The position numbers were made by a program, and so were the translations under genes. A stretch of DNA of 64,000 nucleotides from Oscillospiraceae bacterium (GTDB lineage: Bacteria > Bacillota > Clostridia > Oscillospirales > Oscillospiraceae), in assembly GCA_017429835.1 (NCBI GenBank), contig JAFROD010000051.1, positions 1 through 64,000 of the forward strand. The letters run 5' to 3'. Numbering within the stretch: the first letter of the stretch is position 1; each line of letters starts with the position of its first letter. Below the pieces are notes generated by a model. It searched no databases and had not been told where the DNA came from. It saw only the letters and a list, made by a program, of their open reading frames with translations. Below, piece by piece: positions 1 through 7,712 of this stretch.

Positions 1-250
1 ACCGTGCGAAGGGTGCTTTTCATGGGCGGATTGAAGAAACTGCGTTAAGAGAATGCGATCTTTCTCGTAGCGGTTTAGTTCTCCTTTCCGGTTTCGCCAT
101 TTGTAATATCCGGAACGGTTGACGTCCATAATCCGACAGAGAAAGTCTACCGGATACTTCTCTTTGAGTTCTTCAATGACTTCGTAGTCTTTCCTCTGCC
201 AGTAACGTATTCCTTGCTTGCACCAACTCCTTCCACCCAATATCCTTTTT
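1..250 (-). CDS. IS3 transposase OrfB, N-terminal part (partial)
   Basis: Reading the minus strand in the frame that uses bases 1-3 as a codon gives an open reading that continues off the window edge. It includes the motifs YEVIEELKEKYPV, RSGYYKW and HEKHPSHG, typical of the helix-turn-helix (HTH_21) region that precedes the DDE catalytic domain of IS3 OrfB proteins. The catalytic domain itself is not in the window. The frame is -1 relative to orfA, and the two overlap around A7 at 246-252, the classic arrangement for making an OrfAB fusion transposase by programmed -1 frameshifting. No convincing independent start with a ribosome site was seen, so the upper boundary given is the slippery site. 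Confidence 0.75.
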
Positions 251-539
251 TTAACCTCGCAATCTCTACTTCCTGCTTTGCCACAAGCAACCGCAGCCGT
301 TCTACCTCGCTCAGCGACTTGCTCCTATGCAATGCTGCATATGGGTTGCCGTTATGTGGCACCAGAGCTTCTTCGCCTTCCTCTATGTACTTCTTTACCC
401 ATGTCCCTATTAGTCCGTTGTTAATCCCATGCTCCTTTTCAAGCTGCCGGAGTGATTTGTGTTCATCTAAATGAAGATGGACGATCTGCAGCTTCTCTTC
501 CTTACTCCATTTGCGATGCGCTATCCCTTTCTTGCTCAT
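147..539 (-). CDS. IS3 transposase OrfA, helix-turn-helix protein
   Basis: This is the DNA-binding subunit of an IS3-type transposase. The start is placed at 539 (protein begins MSKKGIAHRKW) because a ribosome site AGGAAG sits about 8 bases upstream. A longer open frame up to 680 has no such site and would overlap the end of htpG. Residues about 10-55 form the HTH_28/HTH_Tnp_1 helix-turn-helix (SKEEKLQIVHL, LEKEHGINNGLIGTWVKKY). A leucine-zipper-like stretch near residues 77-97 (VERLRLLVAKQEVEIARL) leads into the frameshift site. After the A7 run the zero-frame continues for about 33 low-complexity residues to a stop, as expected for an unshifted OrfA. Confidence 0.85.
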   Translation of the reverse strand: MSKKGIAHRKWSKEEKLQIVHLHLDEHKSLRQLEKEHGINNGLIGTWVKKYIEEGEEALVPHNGNPYAALHRSKSLSEVERLRLLVAKQEVEIARLKKGYWVEGVGASKEYVTGRGKTTKSLKNSKRSIR

Positions 540-577
540 TCTTTCACTTCCTTCCTCGCTAAATCTTACAACAAAAA

Positions 578-611
578 ATGAAAGTAGGCACTTTTCAGTG
601 TCTACTTTCAT
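578..611. repeat. Imperfect inverted repeat at IS left end
   Basis: Bases 578-591 pair with 598-611 (13 of 14 positions) around a 6-base loop TTTTCA. It lies upstream of orfA and close to where the IS end should be, so it probably contains the terminal inverted repeat or a transposase binding site. The partner end is outside the window and cannot be compared. Confidence 0.5.
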
Positions 612-624
612 CTTACCAGATGCA

Positions 625-653
625 CTGCCGAAATCACGGCAGCTTCCTTTTTT
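625..653 (+). terminator. Hairpin with T-tract downstream of htpG
   Basis: CTGCCG (625-630) pairs with CGGCAG (637-642) around AAATCA, and is followed on the plus strand by CTTCCTTTTTT. The T-rich side points in the plus direction, which would stop transcripts leaving the IS toward htpG. On the htpG (minus) side the stem is preceded by A-rich DNA and is not followed by a T-tract. One explanation is that IS insertion separated the original htpG terminator from its tail. Confidence 0.4.
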
Positions 654-661
654 CACAGAAA

Positions 662-2554
662 TCAATTCATTAAACTGCATACCAGATCGCTGAAGGCGGT
701 CGGGTCCTCCAGCGGGAGATTCGCCATCAGCAAGCCCTGCTGATACAGCAATTCCGCATACTTCTTCGCCTTTTCCGGATCGGAGGCAACGCAGGCATGC
801 AGCGCCGACAGCGCGGCGTGATCGGGGTTGATCTGCAGTACCTTGCCCGCCTTAATGTCTGCGGTCGGGTCCATCGCGCGGAAATACTTTTCCATTTCAA
901 AGCTCATGCCGCCGTCCGGCACCATGGAGACCGCGTGTTCGCCGAGCTCGTTGGAAACGCGCACGTCTGCGACCTTGTCGCCGAGCGTTTTCTTGAGGAA
1001 CGAAACGCAGTCCTTGAACTGCTCTGCCTTTTCCTCGGCGGCTTTCTTTTCGTCCTCCGTCGCAAGGTCGAGATCGTCCGTCAGAATATTTCTGAATTCG
1101 TGCTCCTCGTACTTTTCCAGCGTCTGCGGAATAAACTCGTCGACCTGTTCCGTCAGAAGCAGCACGTCAAAACCGCGTTCGCGCAGCATGGTCGTCTGCG
1201 GCAGCTTGGAGAGCTGCTGCGCCGTGTTGCCGGTCACGTAGTAGATATGCTTCTGCGACTGCGGCATTTTCTCACAGTATTCTTTCAGCGTTACAAGTTT
1301 TCCTTCCTTGTCGGAATGGAATTCCACCAGATCCTGCAGCATTTCCTTATGCATGCCGTAATCGGAGACCAGGCCGTACTTGAGGTTGCGCCCGAACGCG
1401 GCGTAGAATTTCTCGTAAGCGGCTCTGTCCTGCTCCTGCAGGCGAAGCAGCTCCGCCTTGATCTTCTTTTCAAGATTGGACGCGATCGCTTTCAGTTCTC
1501 GCGTGTGCTGCAGCAGTTCACGACTGATATTCAGACTCAGATCCTGCGTATCCACCACGCCGCGGACGAATCGGAAATGCTCCGGCAGCAGATCCTCGCA
1601 GTGTTCCATGATCATCACGCCGGAGGAATAGAGCTGCAGGCCGGACTTATAATCCTTCGTATAGAAATCATACGGCGCTTTTGCCGGTATGAAGAGCAGC
1701 GCCTTATAGGTGACCGTGCCCTCGACGGAGATCGGAATGATACCGACCGGCGCTTCAAAATCAAAGAATTTGTCGCGATAGAACGTCTTGTATTCCTCGT
1801 CCGTGACGTCCTTCTTATTCTTCTGCCAGAGCGGCACCATCGAGTTCAGCGTCTGATCCTCGACGACGGTTTCATACTTCGGCTCGTCGTCGTCCTTCGT
1901 TTCCTCGGTCGGCTTGCGTGATTCGACCTCCATCTTGATCGGATAGCGGATATAGTCGGAGTATTTCTTGACCAGATTGCGCAGGCGGTACTCGTTCAGA
2001 TAGTCGCTGTAACGCTCTTCCTCGGTATCGGGTTTGAGCTTCAGCAGGATTTCCGTGCCGACGCCGTCCTTCTCACATTCCGTGATCGTGTAGCCGTCCG
2101 CGCCGGAGGACTGCCATTTCCACGCCTGTTCCCCACCGTATTTCTTAGAGATCACGGTGACTTCGTCCGCGACCATAAACGCGGAATAGAACCCAACGCC
2201 GAACTGACCGATGATGTCGATATCCTCCTGTTTCTCCATCGCCGCTTTGAAGTTCAGAGAGCCGCTGTGCGCGATCGTGCCGAGATTCTCTTCCATCTCC
2301 TCTTTGCTCATGCCGATGCCGTTATCGGAAACGGTCAGCGTCTTCGCGTCCTTATCTGCGGCAAGCCGGATATAAAAGTCGCTTCTGCTCATGCCGACAG
2401 ACTGATCCGTCAGCGCAAGATAGGCAAGCTTATCGATCGCATCGGAGGCGTTCGAGATCAGTTCCCGAAGAAAAATCTCCTTATGCGTGTAAATTGAATT
2501 GATCATCAGATCCAGCAGACGCTTGGATTCCGCCTTAAACTGTTTCTTTGCCAT
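662..2554 (-). CDS. htpG: Chaperone protein HtpG (bacterial Hsp90)
   Basis: An ATP-dependent cytosolic chaperone acting as a homodimer on partly folded clients. The 630-residue length is normal for the family. Start chosen at 2554 (MAKKQFKAESKRLL), 9 bases after a GGAAG ribosome site; in-frame upstream ATGs (2563, 2584) are worse spaced. The N-terminal GHKL ATPase domain is complete: ELISNASDAIDKL (helix with the Mg-binding Asn), DNGIGMSKEE, GTIAHSG and GQFGVGFYSAFMVAD. The middle domain carries the SLNISRELLQ region with its conserved Arg, and the C-terminal dimerisation domain ends at CSLMN. Transcription is monocistronic, from a sigma-A promoter overlapped downstream by a CIRCE operator, so HrcA heat-shock control is expected. 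An IS element follows within about 50 bases. Confidence 0.97.
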   Translation of the reverse strand: MAKKQFKAESKRLLDLMINSIYTHKEIFLRELISNASDAIDKLAYLALTDQSVGMSRSDFYIRLAADKDAKTLTVSDNGIGMSKEEMEENLGTIAHSGSLNFKAAMEKQEDIDIIGQFGVGFYSAFMVADEVTVISKKYGGEQAWKWQSSGADGYTITECEKDGVGTEILLKLKPDTEEERYSDYLNEYRLRNLVKKYSDYIRYPIKMEVESRKPTEETKDDDEPKYETVVEDQTLNSMVPLWQKNKKDVTDEEYKTFYRDKFFDFEAPVGIIPISVEGTVTYKALLFIPAKAPYDFYTKDYKSGLQLYSSGVMIMEHCEDLLPEHFRFVRGVVDTQDLSLNISRELLQHTRELKAIASNLEKKIKAELLRLQEQDRAAYEKFYAAFGRNLKYGLVSDYGMHKEMLQDLVEFHSDKEGKLVTLKEYCEKMPQSQKHIYYVTGNTAQQLSKLPQTTMLRERGFDVLLLTEQVDEFIPQTLEKYEEHEFRNILTDDLDLATEDEKKAAEEKAEQFKDCVSFLKKTLGDKVADVRVSNELGEHAVSMVPDGGMSFEMEKYFRAMDPTADIKAGKVLQINPDHAALSALHACVASDPEKAKKYAELLYQQGLLMANLPLEDPTAFSDLVCSLMN

Positions 2555-2577
2555 TTCATTCATCTTCCTTCGTGGTT

Positions 2578-2604
2578 TTGGCACTCTATACCGTCGAGTG
2601 CTAA
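2578..2604. promoter_or_regulatory. CIRCE operator (HrcA binding site) of htpG
   Basis: TTGGCACTC (2578-2586), a 9-base spacer (2587-2595) and GAGTGCTAA (2596-2604) match the CIRCE consensus TTAGCACTC-N9-GAGTGCTAA with one substitution in the left arm. It covers the predicted transcription start of htpG. HrcA repression of htpG is inferred from the operator; hrcA is not in the window. Confidence 0.92.
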
Positions 2605-2608
2605 TGCT

Positions 2609-2636
2609 ATTATAACGCGTGAAACGAAAAATGCAA
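2609..2636 (-). promoter_or_regulatory. Sigma-A promoter of htpG
   Basis: On the minus strand, TTGCAT (2636-2631) and a perfect TATAAT (2614-2609) are separated by 16 bases. The start would fall near 2602, inside the CIRCE operator, an ideal geometry for repression. Confidence 0.75.
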
Positions 2637-2677
2637 GCCCATTCACAAAGAATTCACACTTTATTTCTTTGATCCGG

Positions 2678-2683
2678 TATGAT
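2678..2683 (+). promoter_or_regulatory. Probable -10 element of the ABC-F gene
   Basis: TATGAT at 2678-2683 lies 25 bases before the start codon, with a GAGGTG ribosome site between them. No good -35 at 16-18 bases was seen (TTCACA lies at 19 bases), so this is a weak call. The region between this site and the htpG promoter is a divergent control region of about 100 bases. Confidence 0.4.
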
Positions 2684-2707
2684 ACACTGAAAACGAGGTG
2701 AAACGAT

Positions 2708-4309
2708 ATGATAACAGTCAGCGATCTGGCGCTGCAGTTCGGCGGCACTTACTTGTTCCAGCACGTCGACTTGCAATTCACGGCGGGCAACTGCTACGGC
2801 GTGATCGGCGCGAACGGCGCGGGGAAATCGACCTTCCTGAAGCTCCTTTCCGGCGAACTGGAATCGACAAAGGGAGAAATCACCATTAAACCCGGTCTTC
2901 GCATGTCCGTTTTGAAACAGAATCAGTTTGAATACGACGCATATTCCGTGATCGACACGGTGATCATGGGCAATAAGCGGCTGTATGAAGTAATGAAAGA
3001 AAAGGACGCGCTCTATGCCAAGCCGGATTTCTCGGACGAAGACGGCATGCGCGCCTCCGAGCTTGAGATCGAGTTTGCCGAGATGAACGGCTGGGAGGCG
3101 GAGTCCGACGCGAGCCGAATCCTGCAGGGCTTGGGCATTCCGGTCGAGCTGCATTACGATATGATGGCGGATACCGATCCCCGCCTGAAGGTCAAGGTTC
3201 TGCTTGCGCAGGCGCTGTTCGGAAATCCGGATATTATTCTGCTGGACGAGCCGACCAACAACCTCGATATCGAATCGATCAACTGGCTGGAAAACTTCCT
3301 GCTGGACTACGAAGATAACGGCACGGTCATCGTCGTCAGCCACGACCGACATTTCCTGAACACCGTATGCACCCACATCGTGGATATCGACTACGGTAAG
3401 ATCAAGATGTACGTCGGCAACTACGATTTCTGGTATGAGTCCAGCCAGCTCGTCCAGACGCTCCTGCGCAACAAGAATAAACGCAATGAAGAAAAGATCG
3501 CGGAGCTGCAGGAATTCATCTCCCGCTTCTCCGCAAACAAGGCAAAAAGCAAACAGGCGACCGCGCGCCGTCGTCTGCTCGAAAAGCTGAGCATTGAGGA
3601 GATACCGATGTCCTCCCGCCGCTATCCCTTCGTCGGTTTTACGAGAGAGCGCGAAGTCGGCAAGGATATCCTGTTCGTCACGGAGGTCTCCAAGACCGTC
3701 GACGGCGTCAAGCTGCTGGACAAGGTCTCCTTTACAGTGAACAAAAACGACAAAATCGCATTCGTCGGCGAGAACGAGCTGGCGCAGACGACGATGTTCA
3801 AAATCCTGATGGGCGAGCTGGAGCCGGACGAGGGCAGCGTCCGATGGGGCGTGACGACCTCGCAGAGTTATTTCCCGAAGGACAATTCAGCGTTCTTCGA
3901 AGGCTGTGACGATACCCTCGTGGACTGGCTGCGGCAGTTCTCCGCGAAGAAAGACGACGTGTACTTGCGCAGTTTCCTCGGCAGAATGCTGTTCTCTGGC
4001 GACGACGTATTCAAGCCGGTCAGCGTTTTGTCGGGCGGTGAAAAAGTGCGCTGCATGCTCTCCAAGATGATGCTCTCGGGCGCGAACGTCCTGCTGCTCG
4101 ATCAGCCGACGAACCACCTCGATATGGAATCCATACAGGCGGTCAACAACGGCATGGCAGCTTTCCCGGGAAATATCCTGTTCGCAAGTCACGACCACGA
4201 GCTGCTGCAATCAGTCGCCAACCGCATCATCGAATTCCGACCGGACGGAACGATATGCGACTATCTCGGTACGTACGACGAGTATCTGGAATACCGCAAA
4301 GAACAATAA
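2708..4309 (+). CDS. ABC-F family ATP-binding protein, YkpA/YbiT type
   Basis: A soluble protein of 533 residues with two ATP-binding cassettes and no membrane segments, as in ABC-F factors that act on the ribosome. Cassette 1 is complete: Walker A GANGAGKST (about residues 36-44) and Walker B LLDEPTNNLD. A charged linker rich in Lys/Arg/Glu (about 245-300) matches the P-site tRNA-interaction motif region. Cassette 2 has signature LSGGEK, but its Walker A reads GENELAQTT with Gln360 where the Lys is expected, and its Walker B reads LLLDQPTNHLD with Gln466 where the catalytic Glu is expected. Cassette 2 may therefore bind but hydrolyse ATP poorly. Start is supported by GAGGTG 7 bases upstream. 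The overall match is to the B. subtilis YkpA / E. coli YbiT branch; resistance function is not implied. Confidence 0.9.
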   Translation: MITVSDLALQFGGTYLFQHVDLQFTAGNCYGVIGANGAGKSTFLKLLSGELESTKGEITIKPGLRMSVLKQNQFEYDAYSVIDTVIMGNKRLYEVMKEKDALYAKPDFSDEDGMRASELEIEFAEMNGWEAESDASRILQGLGIPVELHYDMMADTDPRLKVKVLLAQALFGNPDIILLDEPTNNLDIESINWLENFLLDYEDNGTVIVVSHDRHFLNTVCTHIVDIDYGKIKMYVGNYDFWYESSQLVQTLLRNKNKRNEEKIAELQEFISRFSANKAKSKQATARRRLLEKLSIEEIPMSSRRYPFVGFTREREVGKDILFVTEVSKTVDGVKLLDKVSFTVNKNDKIAFVGENELAQTTMFKILMGELEPDEGSVRWGVTTSQSYFPKDNSAFFEGCDDTLVDWLRQFSAKKDDVYLRSFLGRMLFSGDDVFKPVSVLSGGEKVRCMLSKMMLSGANVLLLDQPTNHLDMESIQAVNNGMAAFPGNILFASHDHELLQSVANRIIEFRPDGTICDYLGTYDEYLEYRKEQ

Positions 4310-4311
4310 AA

Positions 4312-4345
4312 AACCGGGTGTACCGATCGAACGGTACACCCGGTT
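4312..4345 (-). terminator. Strong terminator of the scpA-to-ispH operon
   Basis: A perfect 14-bp stem (4312-4325 with 4332-4345, loop ATCGAA) is followed on the minus strand by T6. It ends the long minus-strand operon whose last gene stops at 4355. It also lies 3 bases past the ABC-F stop on the other strand, where the tail is only ATATTATG, so it may serve both converging units. Confidence 0.9.
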
Positions 4346-4354
4346 ATATTATGC

Positions 4355-6400
4355 TTATTCAGCAGCTTCCTCAGCAGGAGCTTCTTCAACAGGAGCAGCT
4401 TCTTCAACAGGAGCTTCCTCGACAGGAGCAGCTTCCTCGGCAGGAGCTTCTTCAACAGGCGTTTCTTCCTCTGCGGCAGCCGGCACGAGCAGTGCGCGGA
4501 TAGACAGGGAGATACGCTTGCGCTCGGAGTCGATCTCGATGATCTTCGCTTCGACTTCCTGACCTTCGCTCAGGGCGTCGGAGACCTTCTCAACACGATG
4601 ATCGGCAACCTGAGAAATATGGATCAGACCGTCCACGCCGGGCAGGATCTCTGCGAAAGCGCCGAAGTCAACAAGCTTCACGATCTTGACCGTGGCGACG
4701 TCGCCGACGGAGTACTTTTCGCAGAACTGGTTCCACGGATTCATCTCGGGGGTCTTGTAGCCGAGGGAAATCTTCTTCTTCTCGGGATCCGCCTTGATGA
4801 CGAACACTTCGATGGTATCGCCGACCTTGACGACCTCATCGGGGGTCTTGATACGGCCCCAGGACAGCTCAGAAATGTGCACCATGCCATCTACACCGCC
4901 GATATCGACGAACGCGCCGTAGCTGGTAAGGGACTTCACGGTGCCGGTATACTTCTTGCCGACCTCGATCTCGCTCCAGATCTTCTCGATCGCAGCCTTG
5001 CGGGCTTCGCCGCTCAGGGCGCGGATGGAGCCGACGACTCTGCGGCGGGCGCGGTTGAATTCGGTGATCTTCATCTTCAGGGTCTTGCCCTTGAGCTCGC
5101 TCAGGTCGCCGCCCTTGGCAACGCCGGTCTGAGAAGCCGGAATGAAGACACGGATGCCCTTGACATTGGCGACGAGTCCGCCCTTGTTCTCTTCGGTGAT
5201 AACGCCCTCAACGGGAGTTTTCTCCTCGCAGGCCTTTTCGACCTCGTCCCATACCTTCATGCCTTCGAGCTTCTTGCGGCTGAGCTGAACGGTGCCTTCC
5301 TGATCGTTGACGCGAACGACGAAAACTTCGATCTCGTCGCCGACCTTCAGGACGTCCTCGGGTTTTACGTTGGGATCTGCGCTGACTTCGTCATACGGGA
5401 TGTAGCCGGCATGCTTCGTACCCAGGTCGACCTGGACTTCGGTGGAACCGATCGCGGTAACGGTGCCAAAAACCTTATCTCCTGTATTTAAAGTCTTGAT
5501 GGAGTTTTCGAGCAAGGCTTCAAAGCTCTCCTCTGCAACTGCATCAACATTAGTAATTTCGCTCATAGTCTTATTGACCTCCTTTATAATCCACGCGGGC
5601 GTCGACGCACCCGCAGTGATGCCGATGGTAGCGCAATTCCGATAAACGGCAGGTTCGAGCTCGTCCGCACAGTCGATCAGATCGACTCTCGCGCAGTGCT
5701 CCGCGCAGATATGCGCCAGACGCCCGGTGTTGGAGCTGTTGCGGTCTCCGACGACGATCATGGCGTCGCAATTTGTCGCCAATTCCGCGGCTTCTGTCTG
5801 CCTATTTTCAGTTGCATTGCATATTGTATCAAAGATTTCTCGATTTGTACACACTTTTTTTACGATTTTCTTGCAAGATTCCCATAAAAATTGCGTACTT
5901 GTCGTCTGAGAAACCATTGTGATGGGCAAATCCTTGTGTTCGGGTGAAGCATTGAGCCAGTTCTCGAGCTCTTCGGCGCCGGAAAAGACCAGCGGATGCC
6001 GGCACCAGCCCGCAATCGCGACGATCTCCGGGTGCGTCGGTGTGCCGATAATGATCGGCTGTCTGCCCTGCTCCTCGGCTTTTGCGACGAGCGAATGAAT
6101 GCGCTTAACGGAGGGGCAGGTCGCGTCAATGATTTCGACGTTTTTTGCTTCCAGCGCTTCGTATGTCGCGCGAGGAATGCCGTGCGAGCGGATGATGACG
6201 GTCGAGCCGTCCGGAATTTCGTCGAGCGACGAGATCTCCTTTACGCCCAGTTCCTCAAAATGGCGCACCAGATGGCGGTTGTGCGCGATCGGGCCGAAGG
6301 TCACGGTGGACTTTCCTTCCGCGATCGCCTGCTCGACCAGTCCGACCGCACGGTTGACGCCGTAGCAGAATCCGGCGGTTTTGGCTACTTCGATTCTCAC
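4355..6400 (-). CDS. ispH: IspH (HMBPP reductase) fused to four S1 RNA-binding domains
   Basis: A two-part protein of 681 residues. Residues 1-280 are 4-hydroxy-3-methylbut-2-enyl diphosphate reductase, last step of the MEP isoprenoid pathway, with the three cluster cysteines Cys12 (GFCYG), Cys95 (DATCPS) and Cys194 (ICNATENRQ) and the catalytic region THPE (His123, Glu125). Residues about 305-640 hold four S1 (OB-fold) domains like ribosomal protein S1: GDKVFGTVTAIG, PVEGVITEENKGG, GKKYTGTVKSLTSYGAFVDIG and GDVATVKIVKLVDFGAF. The last 40 residues are an acidic Glu/Ala/Pro/Val tail encoded by DNA repeats. IspH-S1 fusions are known in Clostridia; why they are joined is unclear. Last gene of the scpA operon; its start overlaps plsC by 4 bases. 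Confidence 0.95.
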   Translation of the reverse strand: MRIEVAKTAGFCYGVNRAVGLVEQAIAEGKSTVTFGPIAHNRHLVRHFEELGVKEISSLDEIPDGSTVIIRSHGIPRATYEALEAKNVEIIDATCPSVKRIHSLVAKAEEQGRQPIIIGTPTHPEIVAIAGWCRHPLVFSGAEELENWLNASPEHKDLPITMVSQTTSTQFLWESCKKIVKKVCTNREIFDTICNATENRQTEAAELATNCDAMIVVGDRNSSNTGRLAHICAEHCARVDLIDCADELEPAVYRNCATIGITAGASTPAWIIKEVNKTMSEITNVDAVAEESFEALLENSIKTLNTGDKVFGTVTAIGSTEVQVDLGTKHAGYIPYDEVSADPNVKPEDVLKVGDEIEVFVVRVNDQEGTVQLSRKKLEGMKVWDEVEKACEEKTPVEGVITEENKGGLVANVKGIRVFIPASQTGVAKGGDLSELKGKTLKMKITEFNRARRRVVGSIRALSGEARKAAIEKIWSEIEVGKKYTGTVKSLTSYGAFVDIGGVDGMVHISELSWGRIKTPDEVVKVGDTIEVFVIKADPEKKKISLGYKTPEMNPWNQFCEKYSVGDVATVKIVKLVDFGAFAEILPGVDGLIHISQVADHRVEKVSDALSEGQEVEAKIIEIDSERKRISLSIRALLVPAAAEEETPVEEAPAEEAAPVEEAPVEEAAPVEEAPAEEAAE
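4361..4470. repeat. Tandem coding repeats for the acidic C-terminal tail
   Basis: Degenerate 15- and 30-base repeats with the core CAGGAGCTTCTTC on the plus strand encode repeated PVEEAP, PAEEAA and PVEEAA units at the C-terminus of the IspH-S1 protein. The reading frame is kept, so this is a coding low-complexity repeat and not an array of spacers. Confidence 0.85.
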
Positions 6401-7002
6401 AGTCCTTCACCCAGCCGATAGATCTTTTCCAAAAGATCTTCCGACAAGTCGTTCAATTCCTGCTCGGTCGCACGCCGGTCAGCCGTCTGCGGCAGATAGG
6501 GTGCGCCGAATACGACGTGGATCTTTTTGAAAAGCGATTTCTTAGTCGAAACGAAGATCGGCAGAACCTGCGTCTGTGTTCTTGTGGCAAGCAGCATGAC
6601 GCCGTTGTGCGGCTCGGACTGCTTCCCCTTGCGGAGGCGGGTGCCCTCCGGGAAGATCAGCAGCTTGTGGCCGTCTTTGATCGCCTTCATCGCCGTTTTG
6701 ATCGCGGCGACGTCCGTAGTGCCGCGGTCAACCGGGAAAACGCCGAACTTTCGCAGTAATTTGCCGAGAATCGGCGTGTCCATCAGCTCTTTCTTTGCCA
6801 TCGTACGCGGTACTTCGGGGAAACGCGCTGCGCAGATGATCCAGAGCGGGTCAGAAATCGCGCTGTGATTACCTGCAAGTATTACCGCTCCGTCCGGAAT
6901 ATTCTCCCGACCGGTCACATGAACGACCGGATGCAGCAGCCGCAGGAAAAAATACACAAGCCTGCGCAGAATGCGGAATACTCGATCGGAATACATCTTC
7001 AT
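6397..7002 (-). CDS. plsC: 1-acyl-sn-glycerol-3-phosphate acyltransferase (PlsC)
   Basis: Acylates lysophosphatidic acid to phosphatidic acid at the membrane, second step of phospholipid synthesis. The 201-residue length is typical of short Firmicutes PlsC. Motif I NHSAISD (His46 and Asp51, the HX4D pair) and motif III FPEGTR (residues 117-122) are intact; a hydrophobic N-terminal stretch (about 8-26) fits membrane association. It overlaps cmk upstream and ispH downstream by 4 bases each, so it is translationally coupled within the scpA operon. cmk-plsC-ispH is a common clostridial order. Acyl donor (acyl-CoA or acyl-ACP) cannot be told from sequence. Confidence 0.92.
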   Translation of the reverse strand: MKMYSDRVFRILRRLVYFFLRLLHPVVHVTGRENIPDGAVILAGNHSAISDPLWIICAARFPEVPRTMAKKELMDTPILGKLLRKFGVFPVDRGTTDVAAIKTAMKAIKDGHKLLIFPEGTRLRKGKQSEPHNGVMLLATRTQTQVLPIFVSTKKSLFKKIHVVFGAPYLPQTADRRATEQELNDLSEDLLEKIYRLGEGL

Positions 7003-7676
7003 AAGCCAAGCTTCTCCCGAATGATTCTAAGTATAGCTTCGATGCTTTCCTCGAGAGAAAGCTCGGAGGTATCGAGCAGGACGGCGTCGTCCGCCTGCTT
7101 GAGCGGCGCGATCTCGCGGTGCATATCGCGGTAGTCGCGCTCGATCATGTCTTTGAGGACGTCCTCGTAGGTGTCGCTCCTGCCCTGCTCCTGCAGCTCC
7201 AGCAAGCGGCGTTTCGCTCGGACTTCAGCGGACGCGCTGAGGTAGATTTTTACGTCCGCGTTCGGCAGAACGACGGTTCCGATGTCGCGCCCGTCCATAA
7301 TGACGCTGTTCGATTTAGCGACGTTTCTCTGCGTGTCAAGCAGGAACGCTCGGACGGACGGCAGCGCGGATACCTTGGACGCCATGGAGGAGACCTCGGG
7401 CAGGCGGATCTTCTTCGACACGTCCGCGCCGCCGAGATATGTATGCTGCACGCCGTCCTTCCAGGCGAGCTTTACGCGAAGCTCCGGCAGAAGCGCGTCG
7501 ATCTTCTCCGTCTCCTCGGGAAGAATGCCGCGCTTGATTACGGCGTAGGCGACGGTGCGATAAATCGCGCCGGTGTCGACATAAACAAAATTCAGTTCCG
7601 CTGCGGCGCGGCGCGCCATGGTGCTTTTCCCCGCTCCGGCGGGGCCGTCGATCGCAATACTGTAAACCTTGTTCAT
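6999..7676 (-). CDS. cmk: Cytidylate kinase
   Basis: Phosphorylates CMP and dCMP to the diphosphates using ATP, in pyrimidine salvage and nucleotide supply. Start set at 7676 (MNKVYSIAIDG) because GAGGTG lies 6 bases upstream; an in-frame ATG at 7700 lacks a ribosome site. The 225-residue product has the P-loop GPAGAGKST (residues 11-19) and the CMP-binding DGRDIGTVV, and ends in the expected lid/core helices. It overlaps plsC by 4 bases and lies 36 bases after the BaiN-type gene. Confidence 0.95.
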   Translation of the reverse strand: MNKVYSIAIDGPAGAGKSTMARRAAAELNFVYVDTGAIYRTVAYAVIKRGILPEETEKIDALLPELRVKLAWKDGVQHTYLGGADVSKKIRLPEVSSMASKVSALPSVRAFLLDTQRNVAKSNSVIMDGRDIGTVVLPNADVKIYLSASAEVRAKRRLLELQEQGRSDTYEDVLKDMIERDYRDMHREIAPLKQADDAVLLDTSELSLEESIEAILRIIREKLGL

Positions 7677-7712
7677 GCAGTTCACCTCGTAAAAACTCAA
7701 TATATTATACTG

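Larger units (their letters stand above)
1..611 (-). mobile_element. IS3-family insertion sequence, left part, cut by window edge
   Basis: The segment holds an IS3 orfA (147-539) and the first part of orfB (running off base 1), both on the minus strand, with an A7 slippery run at 246-252 (seen as T7 on the plus strand) between them. Upstream of orfA an imperfect inverted repeat (578-591 with 598-611, 13 of 14 bases pairing) probably marks or overlaps the left terminal end. The right end and target duplication lie outside the window, so the exact boundary is inferred. The element sits about 50 bases past the htpG stop codon. The subgroup is probably IS150-like, judged from the orfA/orfB style only. 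Confidence 0.85.

Noticed and set aside
797..1921. Open frame of 374 codons on the plus strand opposite htpG
   Set aside because: It is antisense to a fully conserved htpG, has an Arg/Leu/Val-rich composition typical of shadow frames in GC-rich DNA, and shows no domain.
4361..4470. Short regular repeats that could suggest a CRISPR-like array
   Set aside because: They are in frame within the IspH-S1 C-terminal tail and encode Glu/Ala/Pro repeats; there are no unique spacers.
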